A stretch of DNA of 29,316 nt. It comes from a virus. The notes under the pieces were generated by a model. It saw only the letters and a program-made list of their open reading frames with translations, made no database searches and had not been told where the DNA came from. Shown here piece by piece: positions 1-8,749 of the stretch (the stretch's first letter is position 1; every line of letters starts with the position of its first letter). The stretch spans positions 1 through 29,316 of IMG/VR virus record IMGVR_UViG_3300025671_000357; one strand, given 5' to 3'. The translations under genes and the position numbers were made by a program.

Positions 1-338
1 GTTCCGCCGGGACTAATCGAGAGTGGGTCGACCTGCGGTGAACCAAGGGTATCGTAGCCAAACTGATACCTACCTGAAGCGTCGCCTCCTTGTCGTCCAA
101 AGTATAAGCCATCTTGATAGCTCCCATAAAACTGGTCTTGGGGGAATGTTGGCCCCGGCATAGAGTATCCGGCATTGTCACCAAGAAAAGCCATCTGTGT
201 GTCGGCGTACGGCATTTGCCCACCCGACGGGTTCATATTGTAACTCCCCGCAATCCGAGGCGCCATGTCGGTGCGCCCTTGACCTGCATATCCATAGGCT
301 GCGTTCAGAAGCGGGTCGTTGTACTTAAAGTTGGCCAT
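1..338 (-). CDS. Partial Gly/Gln/Tyr-rich protein, truncated by the left edge
   Basis: An open frame starts with ATG at 338 and runs without a stop to base 1, so at least 112 residues are coded and the C-terminus lies outside the window. The start (MANFKYNDPLLNAAYG) lies 9 bases after the stop of the muzzle-like gene, in the same direction, so it is probably co-transcribed. The visible part is rich in Gly, Gln, Tyr, Pro and Met, with almost no Lys after the first residues. Such low-complexity composition is common in phage virion or ejected internal proteins, but I do not recognise a family. A role in the tail or as an injected protein is inferred from position alone. Confidence 0.75.
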   Translation of the reverse strand, partial: MANFKYNDPLLNAAYGYAGQGRTDMAPRIAGSYNMNPSGGQMPYADTQMAFLGDNAGYSMPGPTFPQDQFYGSYQDGLYFGRQGGDASGRYQFGYDTLGSPQVDPLSISPGG

Positions 339-342
339 GCTG

Positions 343-350
343 CAAAGTTA
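343..350 (-). promoter_or_regulatory. Weak candidate -7 box TAACTTTG
   Basis: The minus strand reads TAACTTTG, an exact TAnnTTTG match, overlapping the stop codon of the muzzle-like gene and 5 bases before the next ATG (338). No TTG-type -33 element sits at the usual distance, and the start would be nearly leaderless, so this may be chance. Confidence 0.2.
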
Positions 351-3300
351 GTTAACTCTGTCGTTATGAAGGCGTGAGCGCTCATAAATCGCGTTGATGG
401 CGTAGAGCTCGTCCTTCGTGGTAGAAGAGTTTGTCAGTTTAATTTTTAGATAGTAGTCTCTCAGGCGGTCACCTGCAATGTGCAACGCGTTGGGGATGCT
501 TTGAGCGACAAGGATGTCACCCACATTGATGCCAGTGTTTGCACTGACGTTGAGGGTGTTTCTGTCTTTGACGCTTGTGATTGTTCGGGTGGTGTCTGTA
601 CCGTTGGCAAGAAACAGCCTGTCCCCTGAGTTGAACGGGATGTTGTTCACCCTGCCCTTGAACTTAATCTCTCCCGGTGTAGATACGTCAGTCACCTCGC
701 CAATCGTAATCTCATCGAGGTGGCTTGACGTGCTGGTGTCGCCCGGCATGTTGCAGTACAGCATACCCTCTCTGAAACCATCCCCCGCTCTGAGCGTGCC
801 GTCGATGTCTTGGTCCTTCCACATGTCAACCGTAATGGTTGATGACTGGTCGGAGTTAGATAGCTCGGCAGACCAAACAGAGTTGCCTTCAAGACTGAGA
901 GCCTTGTACACTTTAACCATGGACGGGTTAATCTTGGAAATAGCTTCCACGATGGAAGTGTACTGAACGCCGTAGTAGTTGTTAACAATACCCAAGTCGT
1001 CGTGCCTCCAAGGCTTGCCGCTCGCAAAAGTCAAGAAGTCCTCAAAGATGCCAACGATGTCCTCTGGCTCAAACGAGTACTTGGATGTCCACACCTTGGA
1101 CTCGTAGTTGTATCCGATAGAACCCCGCTCTGCCACAACAACCGCACCCTTCGATGCTGTGCCCGAACCTCCGGCATCCTTGGCTCCACCCGCAGTTTCG
1201 TCAAGGGTTCCGAGGCGTGACTTGATTGCTTGAGTCATCTTAGCGAAGAAGTTGCCGTCTTTGTCTGTTACAAGGAAGTCGTGGGTTGTCTTTGGAGTAA
1301 GGCTGGCGTCCACGTAGCCTATCTCTCGGGGCTGGTCTACAAGCACGACACCCTTCCCGGCCTGCTCCCAACCCAAGAATACATCCTCCCAGTTTTGTCT
1401 TTCGTTGACAATGTCGAGTGGAGAGCCCGCAATCTTGTGGACCTTCTTCATCATTGTCAAGTCAAACTTGCTGTTGTCGTCTCTGTCTACGGGCAAGTTC
1501 CTGCCGTAAGAGGTGCCGTCAACACGGATGTCTCTTCTGTCTCTGCTGTTGACAGCAACAATAATTTCTTTGTTGTCTGGGTGTACACCAATCATTGTAG
1601 CACCATACGCCATAGAGCCTTGAACCTTTTCAAGTCTTTCTTTGAAGTAGGAGTCAACCTTTCTGTCGCTGATGACCTGAATGCCGTTGCCACCAAGCAT
1701 GCACACGGTACCCATCTCAGCATCCACAAAGAAGATAGTTCCTCCAAACGACACGGCCCCCCTGCTGTACTTGCCGATGCCATGGTCACCCGCGTAGTAG
1801 CGCTCGGTACCCAGAACCTTATTGGAAGCAATCATCATCCCCCCGTCTGCCGTAGCCAAGTAGTCTTTGCTGACAGGAGTCGATGACGCCTTTCTCTCAT
1901 GGAGCATGGCGATACCCCCGCCCATGTCAAACATTCTCTGGATACTTCCGTACCTAAGATTGTAGTCCTTGAACGGGAACATGGCAGGGTTGAAACTAGA
2001 AAGAGCGAGCACCTCTCCGTCAGATGCGTACGGGTCGCTGTACGTGACTGACGAACTACGAACGCTCGTCTGCTCATCGGGGCTGTAGATGTGTGGCCTA
2101 CCATAGTGGTAGTTTCTTGTCACAGTAGATGGCAAGAAGTCATTGAAGCCGGGGTCCTCTATATTCCTGCGAATGAAGTTTGCGTCTGTAGCGTTGGTGA
2201 GCTGACCCGGGTCGTAGCTTCCATTAACCACAGCAGATGTTCTCATGTCTCTCTGCCTGAAGTATGTGTCCCCTTGGTCAGTCAGATGCACGTTAACGTT
2301 TACGGTATTCTTCGTAAAGGCACACTTGGCTGCTCTTGATGAAAGCTCGACGCCGTCGGGGTTGGCGCCAAACGCCTCGGTGTGAATCTGGAACTGGTTG
2401 CCCGATATGTTTGGGCTCACCGTGCCCGGACCTGAATAAGGTGTTGACTCGAACACCTCGTACTCGTAGTATTCTGTCTCGGTTGCTTGGTCGTAAAATC
2501 TTCCACGAACTCTTTCTACCGTAAACTCGTTTGACTCATCCGGGTCGTCTGCGTTCAGTGGGTCACCACCTACATTGGGCGGGTTGTCAAATCCAAAGTA
2601 CCCCCCTCCTGCAACGTCTGCTTCGGTCGCCAGCTTAACAGCGTTAAACTTATCTCCCCTGAACAGTCTTTGCGTAGACTTGCAGATGTTGCTATTAGTT
2701 GTGGTAAATACTACGGGTAGTTCTTGAGAGTAGTCCACGTCATCCTTAGAGTCCTTCTGTACGGGGAAAGATTCCCCAATCTCGTAGTACACTCTGTCTT
2801 CATCAACAACGTCGATGCGCGGGCGAAGGATTTCAATTCTAACATCCTGACCCCACTTGTTGACGGTAGCGTTGCTGTTTCTAATGTCTGAAGGTCTGAA
2901 TCCCGGGTACTGAGTGTTGTCCCCTCTTAGAATAAGCATCCATCCTGAACGACGGTACTCGCCCTCTGCCGTAAAGTTCCCATCTTCCTGATTGGGAAGT
3001 ACCAGCACGTTTTGCTCTGAGTTTGCTTGGAAGTATTTGTATCCAAGAACGTCAAAGAAGTAGTTCTTTGGGAACTGATTGACCAATGTTTCGCTTGACC
3101 CGGCTCCTGCGTAACTGACAATCCTAACCTTATCTCCGGGCCTGAACTCATAGTTGAGTCTAGCGCTTTTAGATTCTTTGTAAGAGTCAACCTTGCCCTC
3201 GAAAAATCTCATAGGCAGGTAGATAGCGTTGTTGATAATACCGACAGATTCAGCAACAGCCATACTTGGGAAGTTGCCAAAGTTGGTTGCGTCAGTCACA

Positions 3301-6095
3301 CCCTCCTCAAGGGAACCTGCGTCGACGTCATCCCCATCACTGAAGGACGGGTCTCTAATAACAACCTTCGACATATCCGCAATCAACGCTTCACCAACAG
3401 TCACGGTCAAACTGTCCTCAAAAAGTGAGTTGCCAGCGTAAACTATTTGATAACGCTCTGCCCAATCGGGAATGAACTCCTTGTCAAAGTTTACGTCGAT
3501 GTCGTAAGGAACAAGGACATTGCTGCCGTTGCCTACAGGGGAGTCTGCTGAGCCGGAGAATGGGACGTAGGATTCTGGAAGCAGGTTCACATTGCTGCTT
3601 CTGTTTCTGTGGTCGTAGAACACAACGCCAAGCGGGTGGTGTGCTCCAGACCTAAAGGTCAGCCTGTTAACCCCAATGTCTCCTGCAGAAGAAACGCTAG
3701 GAGTAAAGTATGATGTTGTTGTTTTTTGGTCACGCTGCCAATCCAGAATTGCACTGTGGAAAATATCCTCATTGCCAGCCCCATCTGGGTTACCGTCAAT
3801 CCCAGCCGTAGTAGCCTCCATGTCTATTTGGATGTCGGCTGCAGCGTCACTCCCGTTCAACAACGGCGTCGTTGTGTCTAAACCCCTAGGCTGGTCCTCG
3901 TAAGAAAGTCCGTCGTTGTTGATGTACACAGCAGGGCCTGCGTGACCTACCCGGTTGAATGTCATGCTCAGCTCCGACAGCTGGTACTGCACACGTAGCT
4001 GTAGGCTGCTGCCTCCGCTCCCCACCACAAAAGCGTTGGTCGCCTTGAAATCCATGTACTGTGAATCCTGAGCGCCACCACTATTTGTGAGCAGGTATCT
4101 GCACATCTTTTGTCCAGACAGTCTGTCCACGGTTCCCGCGAGGAAAGCACTTCTTCTGTACGGAACTCCGTGAGCGGTAGCGAATGCGGCACCAGAGACC
4201 CTGAATCCAAGGTTAGATTCTAAAATGCTGTTGGCCAGCTCCTGCGCAATCTCAGACTTTGTCATAGCCGCCTGAACATCAACCGTTGCGCTTTGAGCGT
4301 CAGAAAAGTTCGCGTTGATTCCTGCGATGCCACAGACCTTTGCGTATCCATAAAGCTGCCCTCCCAACTCAAGGTCGTCGTTACTTCCGATACTCTCTCC
4401 CCCATGAAAAAGCTTGAATGTCTCGCTTTGTATTGAGTTGTCGGATGCAGCCTCAGTGCCTTCAGGGAAAGGCTTGAACCTTCTATCGAACTCTCTCTTG
4501 CCCGTTTGATTGTCGTAGTTCGGGACAACCATTGCCCTTCTTCCTTCAACAGTCCAGTTAACTTCAAGCTGCCCTGCCACCCCATATCCTTCAAGAGGAA
4601 TGTTGTCTAGGTTAATTACAACCTCAATACGGTTGGTATCACCCATACCCCAAGCCAAGTTTGGCTCATACACGCTGCCTGAATCTGCTGTTGTTCCGCT
4701 TGACCTAATTGCCCAAGGGACACTTTGTGTGTCCCCAGTAAACCTCATCTCTGTCTCGCTGCCATCTTCTTTGTCATTGACAAAGTATCCAAACAGGTTT
4801 TCGACGCTGCCGAGTTGATTGCCCGATGCCAATACCGTATCGGTTTGAGGCTCCATGTACACAAAAGAAGAGTACTGTGTCTTATGGTTGTAGAGAGACT
4901 TGTACGCGTGGTCAGTTTCACCGACTTGCGCTGTTTCAAATCCATCGCCGCTAAGGTTGACAGCAAGCTCCTCAATGCCTGCTGACACAGGAAACGAGTG
5001 GGTTGTCAGGCTGTCGTCCTTGATAAAATCTGGCCATGTAGTGGCGTCATATCCATCTACATAGTTGCCAAAGAAGAGTCTGTTCTCTGATACGCACAAA
5101 GACTTGGCCTTGTAGGGGACGTTGTCGAACAGCTTGTTTGTCTCTGCATCACCTACAATCCTGTAGGCCTTGGAGTTTGTGAACGTTTCTACGAGAACAC
5201 TCTCATCGTATGCGGTGAACCTTTCGGCAAAAATATGCCAAGCTCCAGTGTTCCCGCTGCGAGCGAGGAACCTGATTGCCTTAACATCACCATCTACGTT
5301 ACTACCAGTATCACCGTTAAGCCCGGCCTTATTCACCAGAACCTGAATCGCATCGTACTGCGTCAGGTAGAGGTCGGTCATAGTCCCGGTCGGATTAAAG
5401 TGGTCTTCGTAGTAGGATAGCTTAGAGTAAGGCCCGATGGCGGACACCTCACCGTCAACATAAACGTACTGAGCAGCGAACTGAAATACGTTGTCTACGA
5501 TTCTGTTTACGACTGTCTCATCTTCACCAGCTTGAATGAAGGTAAAGGTAGGGGGTCGCATGGGCGGCCTCTTACATACCGTGAGCGCATTTGACGCCGT
5601 AGTAGCTACGTCAATAGAATCGTCGTAGGAGCCGGAAAGGATTCTGCTGACGTTAATCTTTCTTGGCTCGTTAACGTCATCGGTGAAGTACAGCAAGATG
5701 TCTCCATTGCCCATCTTCACGACCTCGCTTTGAATATGAGAGTTTTTCTCAAAAGCCAGAGAGCTGCTTTGGTACAGCTTCACATAGTCGTGCTCAGCAA
5801 TGTCGTACATGTAGATGCCGTGGTTGTCATTGCTATTCCACACGTAGTAGAACACCACCCCTCCCGCCTCGTAGCTTACGCTAGAAACCGTGTAGTTTGT
5901 TCCAGCAGGAATCTCGTCTGACGCATTACGGAATCGGCCCTCTCGGTTTCCCTGAGCTTGCTTGATAACACCAGCATCCTCTTCGTCGGCCACGGAGATG
6001 TCGACATTAAACGCATCTGTCATCTGGACAGACTGCACCAGTCGCTCGTCGTCATCCAAGTTTAGATAACGAGGTGTCAGTTTATCAATAGCCAT
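348..6095 (-). CDS. Giant tail nozzle (muzzle / tail stabilisation-like) protein
   Basis: This 1915-residue protein is the largest in the window. It follows two connector-type proteins, the place where short-tailed phages encode the T7 gp12 / P22 gp10 / crAss muzzle nozzle protein. The N-terminus opens with a short set-up segment (MAIDKLTPRYLNLDDDERLV) leading into repeated beta-rich segments that look propeller-like. Around residues 1375-1485 there is a segment typical of nozzle proteins: SIQRMFDMGGGIAMLHERK, then an H-G-I-G-K-Y-S patch, the strand TIFFVDAEMGTV, and GIQVISDRKV before a helix. No signal peptide or membrane span is visible. It starts on the stop of the upstream gene (shared base 6095). 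Assignment rests on size, order and the propeller-like pattern; a receptor-binding function is not excluded. Confidence 0.7.
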   Translation of the reverse strand: MAIDKLTPRYLNLDDDERLVQSVQMTDAFNVDISVADEEDAGVIKQAQGNREGRFRNASDEIPAGTNYTVSSVSYEAGGVVFYYVWNSNDNHGIYMYDIAEHDYVKLYQSSSLAFEKNSHIQSEVVKMGNGDILLYFTDDVNEPRKINVSRILSGSYDDSIDVATTASNALTVCKRPPMRPPTFTFIQAGEDETVVNRIVDNVFQFAAQYVYVDGEVSAIGPYSKLSYYEDHFNPTGTMTDLYLTQYDAIQVLVNKAGLNGDTGSNVDGDVKAIRFLARSGNTGAWHIFAERFTAYDESVLVETFTNSKAYRIVGDAETNKLFDNVPYKAKSLCVSENRLFFGNYVDGYDATTWPDFIKDDSLTTHSFPVSAGIEELAVNLSGDGFETAQVGETDHAYKSLYNHKTQYSSFVYMEPQTDTVLASGNQLGSVENLFGYFVNDKEDGSETEMRFTGDTQSVPWAIRSSGTTADSGSVYEPNLAWGMGDTNRIEVVINLDNIPLEGYGVAGQLEVNWTVEGRRAMVVPNYDNQTGKREFDRRFKPFPEGTEAASDNSIQSETFKLFHGGESIGSNDDLELGGQLYGYAKVCGIAGINANFSDAQSATVDVQAAMTKSEIAQELANSILESNLGFRVSGAAFATAHGVPYRRSAFLAGTVDRLSGQKMCRYLLTNSGGAQDSQYMDFKATNAFVVGSGGSSLQLRVQYQLSELSMTFNRVGHAGPAVYINNDGLSYEDQPRGLDTTTPLLNGSDAAADIQIDMEATTAGIDGNPDGAGNEDIFHSAILDWQRDQKTTTSYFTPSVSSAGDIGVNRLTFRSGAHHPLGVVFYDHRNRSSNVNLLPESYVPFSGSADSPVGNGSNVLVPYDIDVNFDKEFIPDWAERYQIVYAGNSLFEDSLTVTVGEALIADMSKVVIRDPSFSDGDDVDAGSLEEGVTDATNFGNFPSMAVAESVGIINNAIYLPMRFFEGKVDSYKESKSARLNYEFRPGDKVRIVSYAGAGSSETLVNQFPKNYFFDVLGYKYFQANSEQNVLVLPNQEDGNFTAEGEYRRSGWMLILRGDNTQYPGFRPSDIRNSNATVNKWGQDVRIEILRPRIDVVDEDRVYYEIGESFPVQKDSKDDVDYSQELPVVFTTTNSNICKSTQRLFRGDKFNAVKLATEADVAGGGYFGFDNPPNVGGDPLNADDPDESNEFTVERVRGRFYDQATETEYYEYEVFESTPYSGPGTVSPNISGNQFQIHTEAFGANPDGVELSSRAAKCAFTKNTVNVNVHLTDQGDTYFRQRDMRTSAVVNGSYDPGQLTNATDANFIRRNIEDPGFNDFLPSTVTRNYHYGRPHIYSPDEQTSVRSSSVTYSDPYASDGEVLALSSFNPAMFPFKDYNLRYGSIQRMFDMGGGIAMLHERKASSTPVSKDYLATADGGMMIASNKVLGTERYYAGDHGIGKYSRGAVSFGGTIFFVDAEMGTVCMLGGNGIQVISDRKVDSYFKERLEKVQGSMAYGATMIGVHPDNKEIIVAVNSRDRRDIRVDGTSYGRNLPVDRDDNSKFDLTMMKKVHKIAGSPLDIVNERQNWEDVFLGWEQAGKGVVLVDQPREIGYVDASLTPKTTHDFLVTDKDGNFFAKMTQAIKSRLGTLDETAGGAKDAGGSGTASKGAVVVAERGSIGYNYESKVWTSKYSFEPEDIVGIFEDFLTFASGKPWRHDDLGIVNNYYGVQYTSIVEAISKINPSMVKVYKALSLEGNSVWSAELSNSDQSSTITVDMWKDQDIDGTLRAGDGFREGMLYCNMPGDTSTSSHLDEITIGEVTDVSTPGEIKFKGRVNNIPFNSGDRLFLANGTDTTRTITSVKDRNTLNVSANTGINVGDILVAQSIPNALHIAGDRLRDYYLKIKLTNSSTTKDELYAINAIYERSRLHNDRVN

Positions 6096-6892
6096 CAGTA
6101 CTTAGGCGCTTGCTTGAAGTTCTTACGAATCACGCGCAGTGCCTCATCCTTGTTGAATGTTCTCAGACGTGCGTTGGCCTTGCGTCTTTCGTTGTAGTAT
6201 TCTTGTCTTGCGCGGGCCTTCTCCGCATTGGGGACGCCTCTCTTGCGCTCGATGATTCGGAAGTACATGTATGCGCGAAGAGCCTCCTCTGCTTCCACAG
6301 GAACTTGAGGGTCCTTGGCTCTAGCCTCATCAGCCACGTACTCCACCACGATTACACCAGTCGTACCTGAGTCTGTCTCAAGCCTGTTCTGGTCTCTGTT
6401 CAGTCTGTACTCGCCTGCGTAGATGCCGCCACCGAGACCGTAGGTCCGCCCCACAGCTTGGTTGTAGGCGTAGTTGTTGAAGAGCAGTGCCTCCTCCTCT
6501 CCGAGGATACCCCCACCGCTTCCGCTCGTGTCGTCCTCTCTGTCGAAGAATCCGTCGCCATCACTGTCCACAGGGTCGTCTACATTCGTGTAGGCCTGAG
6601 ACATGTTGAGGTTGTCGTTCATGGCCAGCGGGTAGAACATCCCGTCAGAGCCTGCGAGTCCAACCCTTACGATGCTTGCAAAGTCATCGGGCAGGTTGTA
6701 GGTGCCATTGGTTTCGGGGGACAGCTTGAGAGAGCGCACCTTGCCTGAGATGTCAAACCCAAACTCCCGGATGCCGCGAAGTGCAACCTGACGTAGAAAG
6801 GTTCTAGTCACATTGCCAGCATAGTCATCACCCTCAGTAGAGATGAGGAAGTCGTTGATGATGTCCGCTACGCCTACTAGGTTGTGTGCCAT
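6095..6892 (-). CDS. Connector / ring-type protein with a calcium-loop insert
   Basis: 265 residues. The first 80 residues have the pattern of tail-tubular-A/ring adaptor proteins: a helical start (IINDFLISTE), a conserved TFLRQVALRGIREFGFD helix, then LKLSPETNGTYNLPDDFASIVRVGL, where the L-P-D-D-F motif is typical of these adaptors. The C-terminal half is a long basic helical region (residues 200-265), as in adaptors that clamp the portal. Residues 109-121 read DSDGDGFFDREDD, an acidic loop like a thrombospondin-type-3 or EF-hand calcium site, followed by a Gly/Ser run. It lies between another connector protein (3-base gap) and the muzzle gene (1-base overlap). In the crAss-like scheme it would be a ring protein; that is inference from order and motif. 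Confidence 0.65.
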   Translation of the reverse strand: MAHNLVGVADIINDFLISTEGDDYAGNVTRTFLRQVALRGIREFGFDISGKVRSLKLSPETNGTYNLPDDFASIVRVGLAGSDGMFYPLAMNDNLNMSQAYTNVDDPVDSDGDGFFDREDDTSGSGGGILGEEEALLFNNYAYNQAVGRTYGLGGGIYAGEYRLNRDQNRLETDSGTTGVIVVEYVADEARAKDPQVPVEAEEALRAYMYFRIIERKRGVPNAEKARARQEYYNERRKANARLRTFNKDEALRVIRKNFKQAPKY

Positions 6893-6895
6893 CTA

Positions 6896-7741
6896 TTACT
6901 GTCTTTGTTCTTTAACGTCCTCCTGAGCTGCGTGCTGGTATACCTCCTTGTCTCTGAGGTTCACACCGATTAACAATGCAAGCTCGTTTACCAAGTCCAT
7001 CACGTAGTGGTCTGGCAATTCAAAGTCGATGCTGTTCGAGTCATCGTAAACCTCCTTGTTGTTGGTCACGGTGTACGCGAACTTTGGGTAAGAGGCCGAG
7101 AGCGCTCCTGCCGTGGTAAGCCCTTCTGGGTTCTTGTAGTACACAAAGCTCACCCCCACCTCGTCAGCAGTGCCAGCACTGGTAGTGTCCTTGTTGAGAA
7201 CCAAGTCGTGAGGGTAGAGCTCAAGCGTAAGCCCTGTAATGTAACACGCGGGAAAGGCTTTGGTCGGTCTGGACAATGTGCTAGAAAGGACTGCTTGAAG
7301 CTTGTTCGCATCCTCGATAACCTCTACCGGGATAACCTCTGCGTTGGTCGATGCGTTGACGGCAGCACTATCCGATGGGGAAGTGATGGACGCAGCAGCT
7401 GGTTCGTAGAGAACCTCAATAACCCTGTTGAAGTTGGTAGGCAGAGCCAAGGGAACATTCAATCTTGGGTATGTTGTGTCTGGGTCTTCGTCAAGCTGAA
7501 CCCTAGTGATGAACCTAGATAGGTCTTGCTTGAGCCCACGGATGCGAGACTCAGCCATGCCGGGGTCTGTGCCACGAAGGCGTGCAGCTTGGGCCCGCTC
7601 AAGCTCCATCCAGATGTTGTTGTACACCTGCTGCTGTGCAGTACCTGCAAACTGATTGAATACCGCAGGGGTGACGAATCCTCTCTCGTCTTTGTTTGCT
7701 AGTCCCTGAAGCGTTGTATAGACCTCTCGTACGCTGGCCAT
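6896..7741 (-). CDS. Head-tail connector / ring-type protein
   Basis: 281 residues with the start chosen at MASVREVYTTLQGL (ATG at 7741). An in-frame ATG at 7774 would add 11 residues but lies upstream of the -7 promoter box at 7762-7769 and inside the terminator T-run, so it is unlikely to be used. The protein begins with a helical region (DERGFVTPAVFNQFAGTAQQ) and continues with beta-rich segments (PLALPTNFNRVIEVLYEP) and a C-terminal helix near LPDHYVMDLVNELALLIGV. The pattern of a basic helical N-terminus followed by an L-P-x-x-F strand fits adaptor proteins of podoviruses. It is the first gene of the tail transcription unit and lies just ahead of a second adaptor. The exact ring position is unknown. 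Confidence 0.6.
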   Translation of the reverse strand: MASVREVYTTLQGLANKDERGFVTPAVFNQFAGTAQQQVYNNIWMELERAQAARLRGTDPGMAESRIRGLKQDLSRFITRVQLDEDPDTTYPRLNVPLALPTNFNRVIEVLYEPAAASITSPSDSAAVNASTNAEVIPVEVIEDANKLQAVLSSTLSRPTKAFPACYITGLTLELYPHDLVLNKDTTSAGTADEVGVSFVYYKNPEGLTTAGALSASYPKFAYTVTNNKEVYDDSNSIDFELPDHYVMDLVNELALLIGVNLRDKEVYQHAAQEDVKEQRQ

Positions 7742-7761
7742 GTTGTTACTATTACTACCAG

Positions 7762-7769
7762 CAAATATA
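7762..7769 (-). promoter_or_regulatory. -7 promoter box TATATTTG for the tail operon
   Basis: The minus strand reads TATATTTG, matching the Bacteroidota -7 consensus TAnnTTTG, 20 bases before the chosen ATG at 7741. It directly follows a rho-independent terminator. A 16-base stretch around it (plus strand gcaaatataaacaaaa) is identical to the one before the portal gene. A -33 TTTG at the normal distance is not visible. Confidence 0.55.
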
Positions 7770-7772
7770 AAC

Positions 7773-7798
7773 AAAAAAGGGCCGCCCTAAGGCAGCCC
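7773..7798 (-). terminator. Rho-independent terminator after the capsid operon
   Basis: On the minus strand GGGCTGCC, loop TTAG, GGCGGCCC form an 8-pair stem with one G-T pair, followed at once by six T residues. It lies about 20 bases after the stop of the 286-residue gene and ends the head-gene unit just before the tail-gene promoter. Confidence 0.85.
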
Positions 7799-7819
7799 TC
7801 TTCCGCTAGGGTTATGGGG

Positions 7820-8680
7820 TTAGGCAATCTCCGAGAGTTGCCGTTCAATTTCTGTAAGTACAGAAGAGCCCTTGTCCGTGAGGCAGAAGCGCGTCAGGAC
7901 ATCAACTTCGTCCTGTCCGACAGGCACCCCTACGATTACTGCACCGCTGTCGAACCATGTGATGGCTCCACCCTTGTAGCGCAGAATCTGAAAGTCAAAG
8001 GCCTGCATGACTGACACGCGGGTCTGGACGATTGGGTTGTCGAAAAGGTCGATGAACTCCTGTGGCTTGGTCTTAGCAGCATTCACGAGAGCACGCTTGA
8101 TGGCGATGTTCTCTTGGTTTGTATTGATGTTCAAGCTAAGTGCAACAGGCAAAAGCTCTTCGATAGAGCGGGACTTAATCATCTGAATCGCGTCAGTGAC
8201 AAGGAAGTCTCTGTCGATGGTTGATTCCACCTTGGCTTCGGTATCGGCCATCTTGAAGATAGAACCACCGTTGGCTACGTTGCCCGGGTGTACGTTCAAG
8301 AACTCACGAAGGTTTGGCTTGGTGTAAGGAACCATCAACACGTTCTGGCGGAAGATGACTTGGCTACGTGTAGCTGCATCGCTCTGCTCGTCTCTCCAGA
8401 TGGAGGGCTCGTTGGCGCAGTAACGAATCTCGCGCACTCTACCACTCTCTTCGTCGTAGATGTTGACTCGGTTGTTGGCAAGCTTCAGGTAGACGCCGCC
8501 CCCGTAGGAGAAGTAGTAGACGTCCTGCTTGGACTTGTCCTTGAGGTTTCTTTTGATTGCTGGACGGCTCCGGTCAGTGGGAGGAGCATCCACGATTGCC
8601 TGTTCTTCAACGACAGGCTTTGCCGCAGCCGTTGGCGCGGTCTTCTTAGCGGGTTTCCGCTGGATAGTTTCTGTAGACAT
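7820..8680 (-). CDS. Conserved phage protein of unknown function (HPxN..NGG motif)
   Basis: 286 residues. The first 50 residues are Lys/Ala/Pro-rich and probably disordered. Residues 52-115 are beta-rich (VYYFSYGGGVYLKLANNRVNIY). Residues 116-142 hold the block MVPYTKPNLREFLNVHPGN followed by VANGGSIF, a motif I have met in marine and Bacteroidota phage proteins next to head and tail genes. The region after 145 is mainly helical (EELLPVALSLNINTN; TKPQEFIDLFDNP). No catalytic motif or membrane span is visible. It is the last gene before a strong terminator, so it belongs to the capsid unit. A structural or assembly role is inferred from context only. Confidence 0.7.
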   Translation of the reverse strand: MSTETIQRKPAKKTAPTAAAKPVVEEQAIVDAPPTDRSRPAIKRNLKDKSKQDVYYFSYGGGVYLKLANNRVNIYDEESGRVREIRYCANEPSIWRDEQSDAATRSQVIFRQNVLMVPYTKPNLREFLNVHPGNVANGGSIFKMADTEAKVESTIDRDFLVTDAIQMIKSRSIEELLPVALSLNINTNQENIAIKRALVNAAKTKPQEFIDLFDNPIVQTRVSVMQAFDFQILRYKGGAITWFDSGAVIVGVPVGQDEVDVLTRFCLTDKGSSVLTEIERQLSEIA

Positions 8681-8710
8681 GATTAAAAGAAATTAAAGTC
8701 AAACGAGTAG

Positions 8711-8742
8711 TAAGTGGGAGGAGGCAATTCCCCCTCCCCTTA
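8711..8742 (-). terminator. Strong GC-rich hairpin, possible terminator or processing site
   Basis: GGGAGGAGG at 8716-8724 pairs with CCCCCTCCC at 8730-8738 across a five-base loop. Flanking TAAG/CTTA pairs extend the stem past one bulge. It lies 8 bases after the stop of the 56-residue membrane protein. No T-run follows on either strand, so it may protect or process mRNA rather than terminate. Confidence 0.45.
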
Positions 8743-8749
8743 CCATATA

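Noticed and set aside
1230-1886. Plus-strand frame of 218 codons inside the muzzle-like gene
   Set aside because: Antisense shadow of a continuous 1915-codon gene; no domain pattern.
7742-7774. Longer start for the connector gene from ATG 7774
   Set aside because: It would begin inside the terminator T-run upstream of the promoter box.
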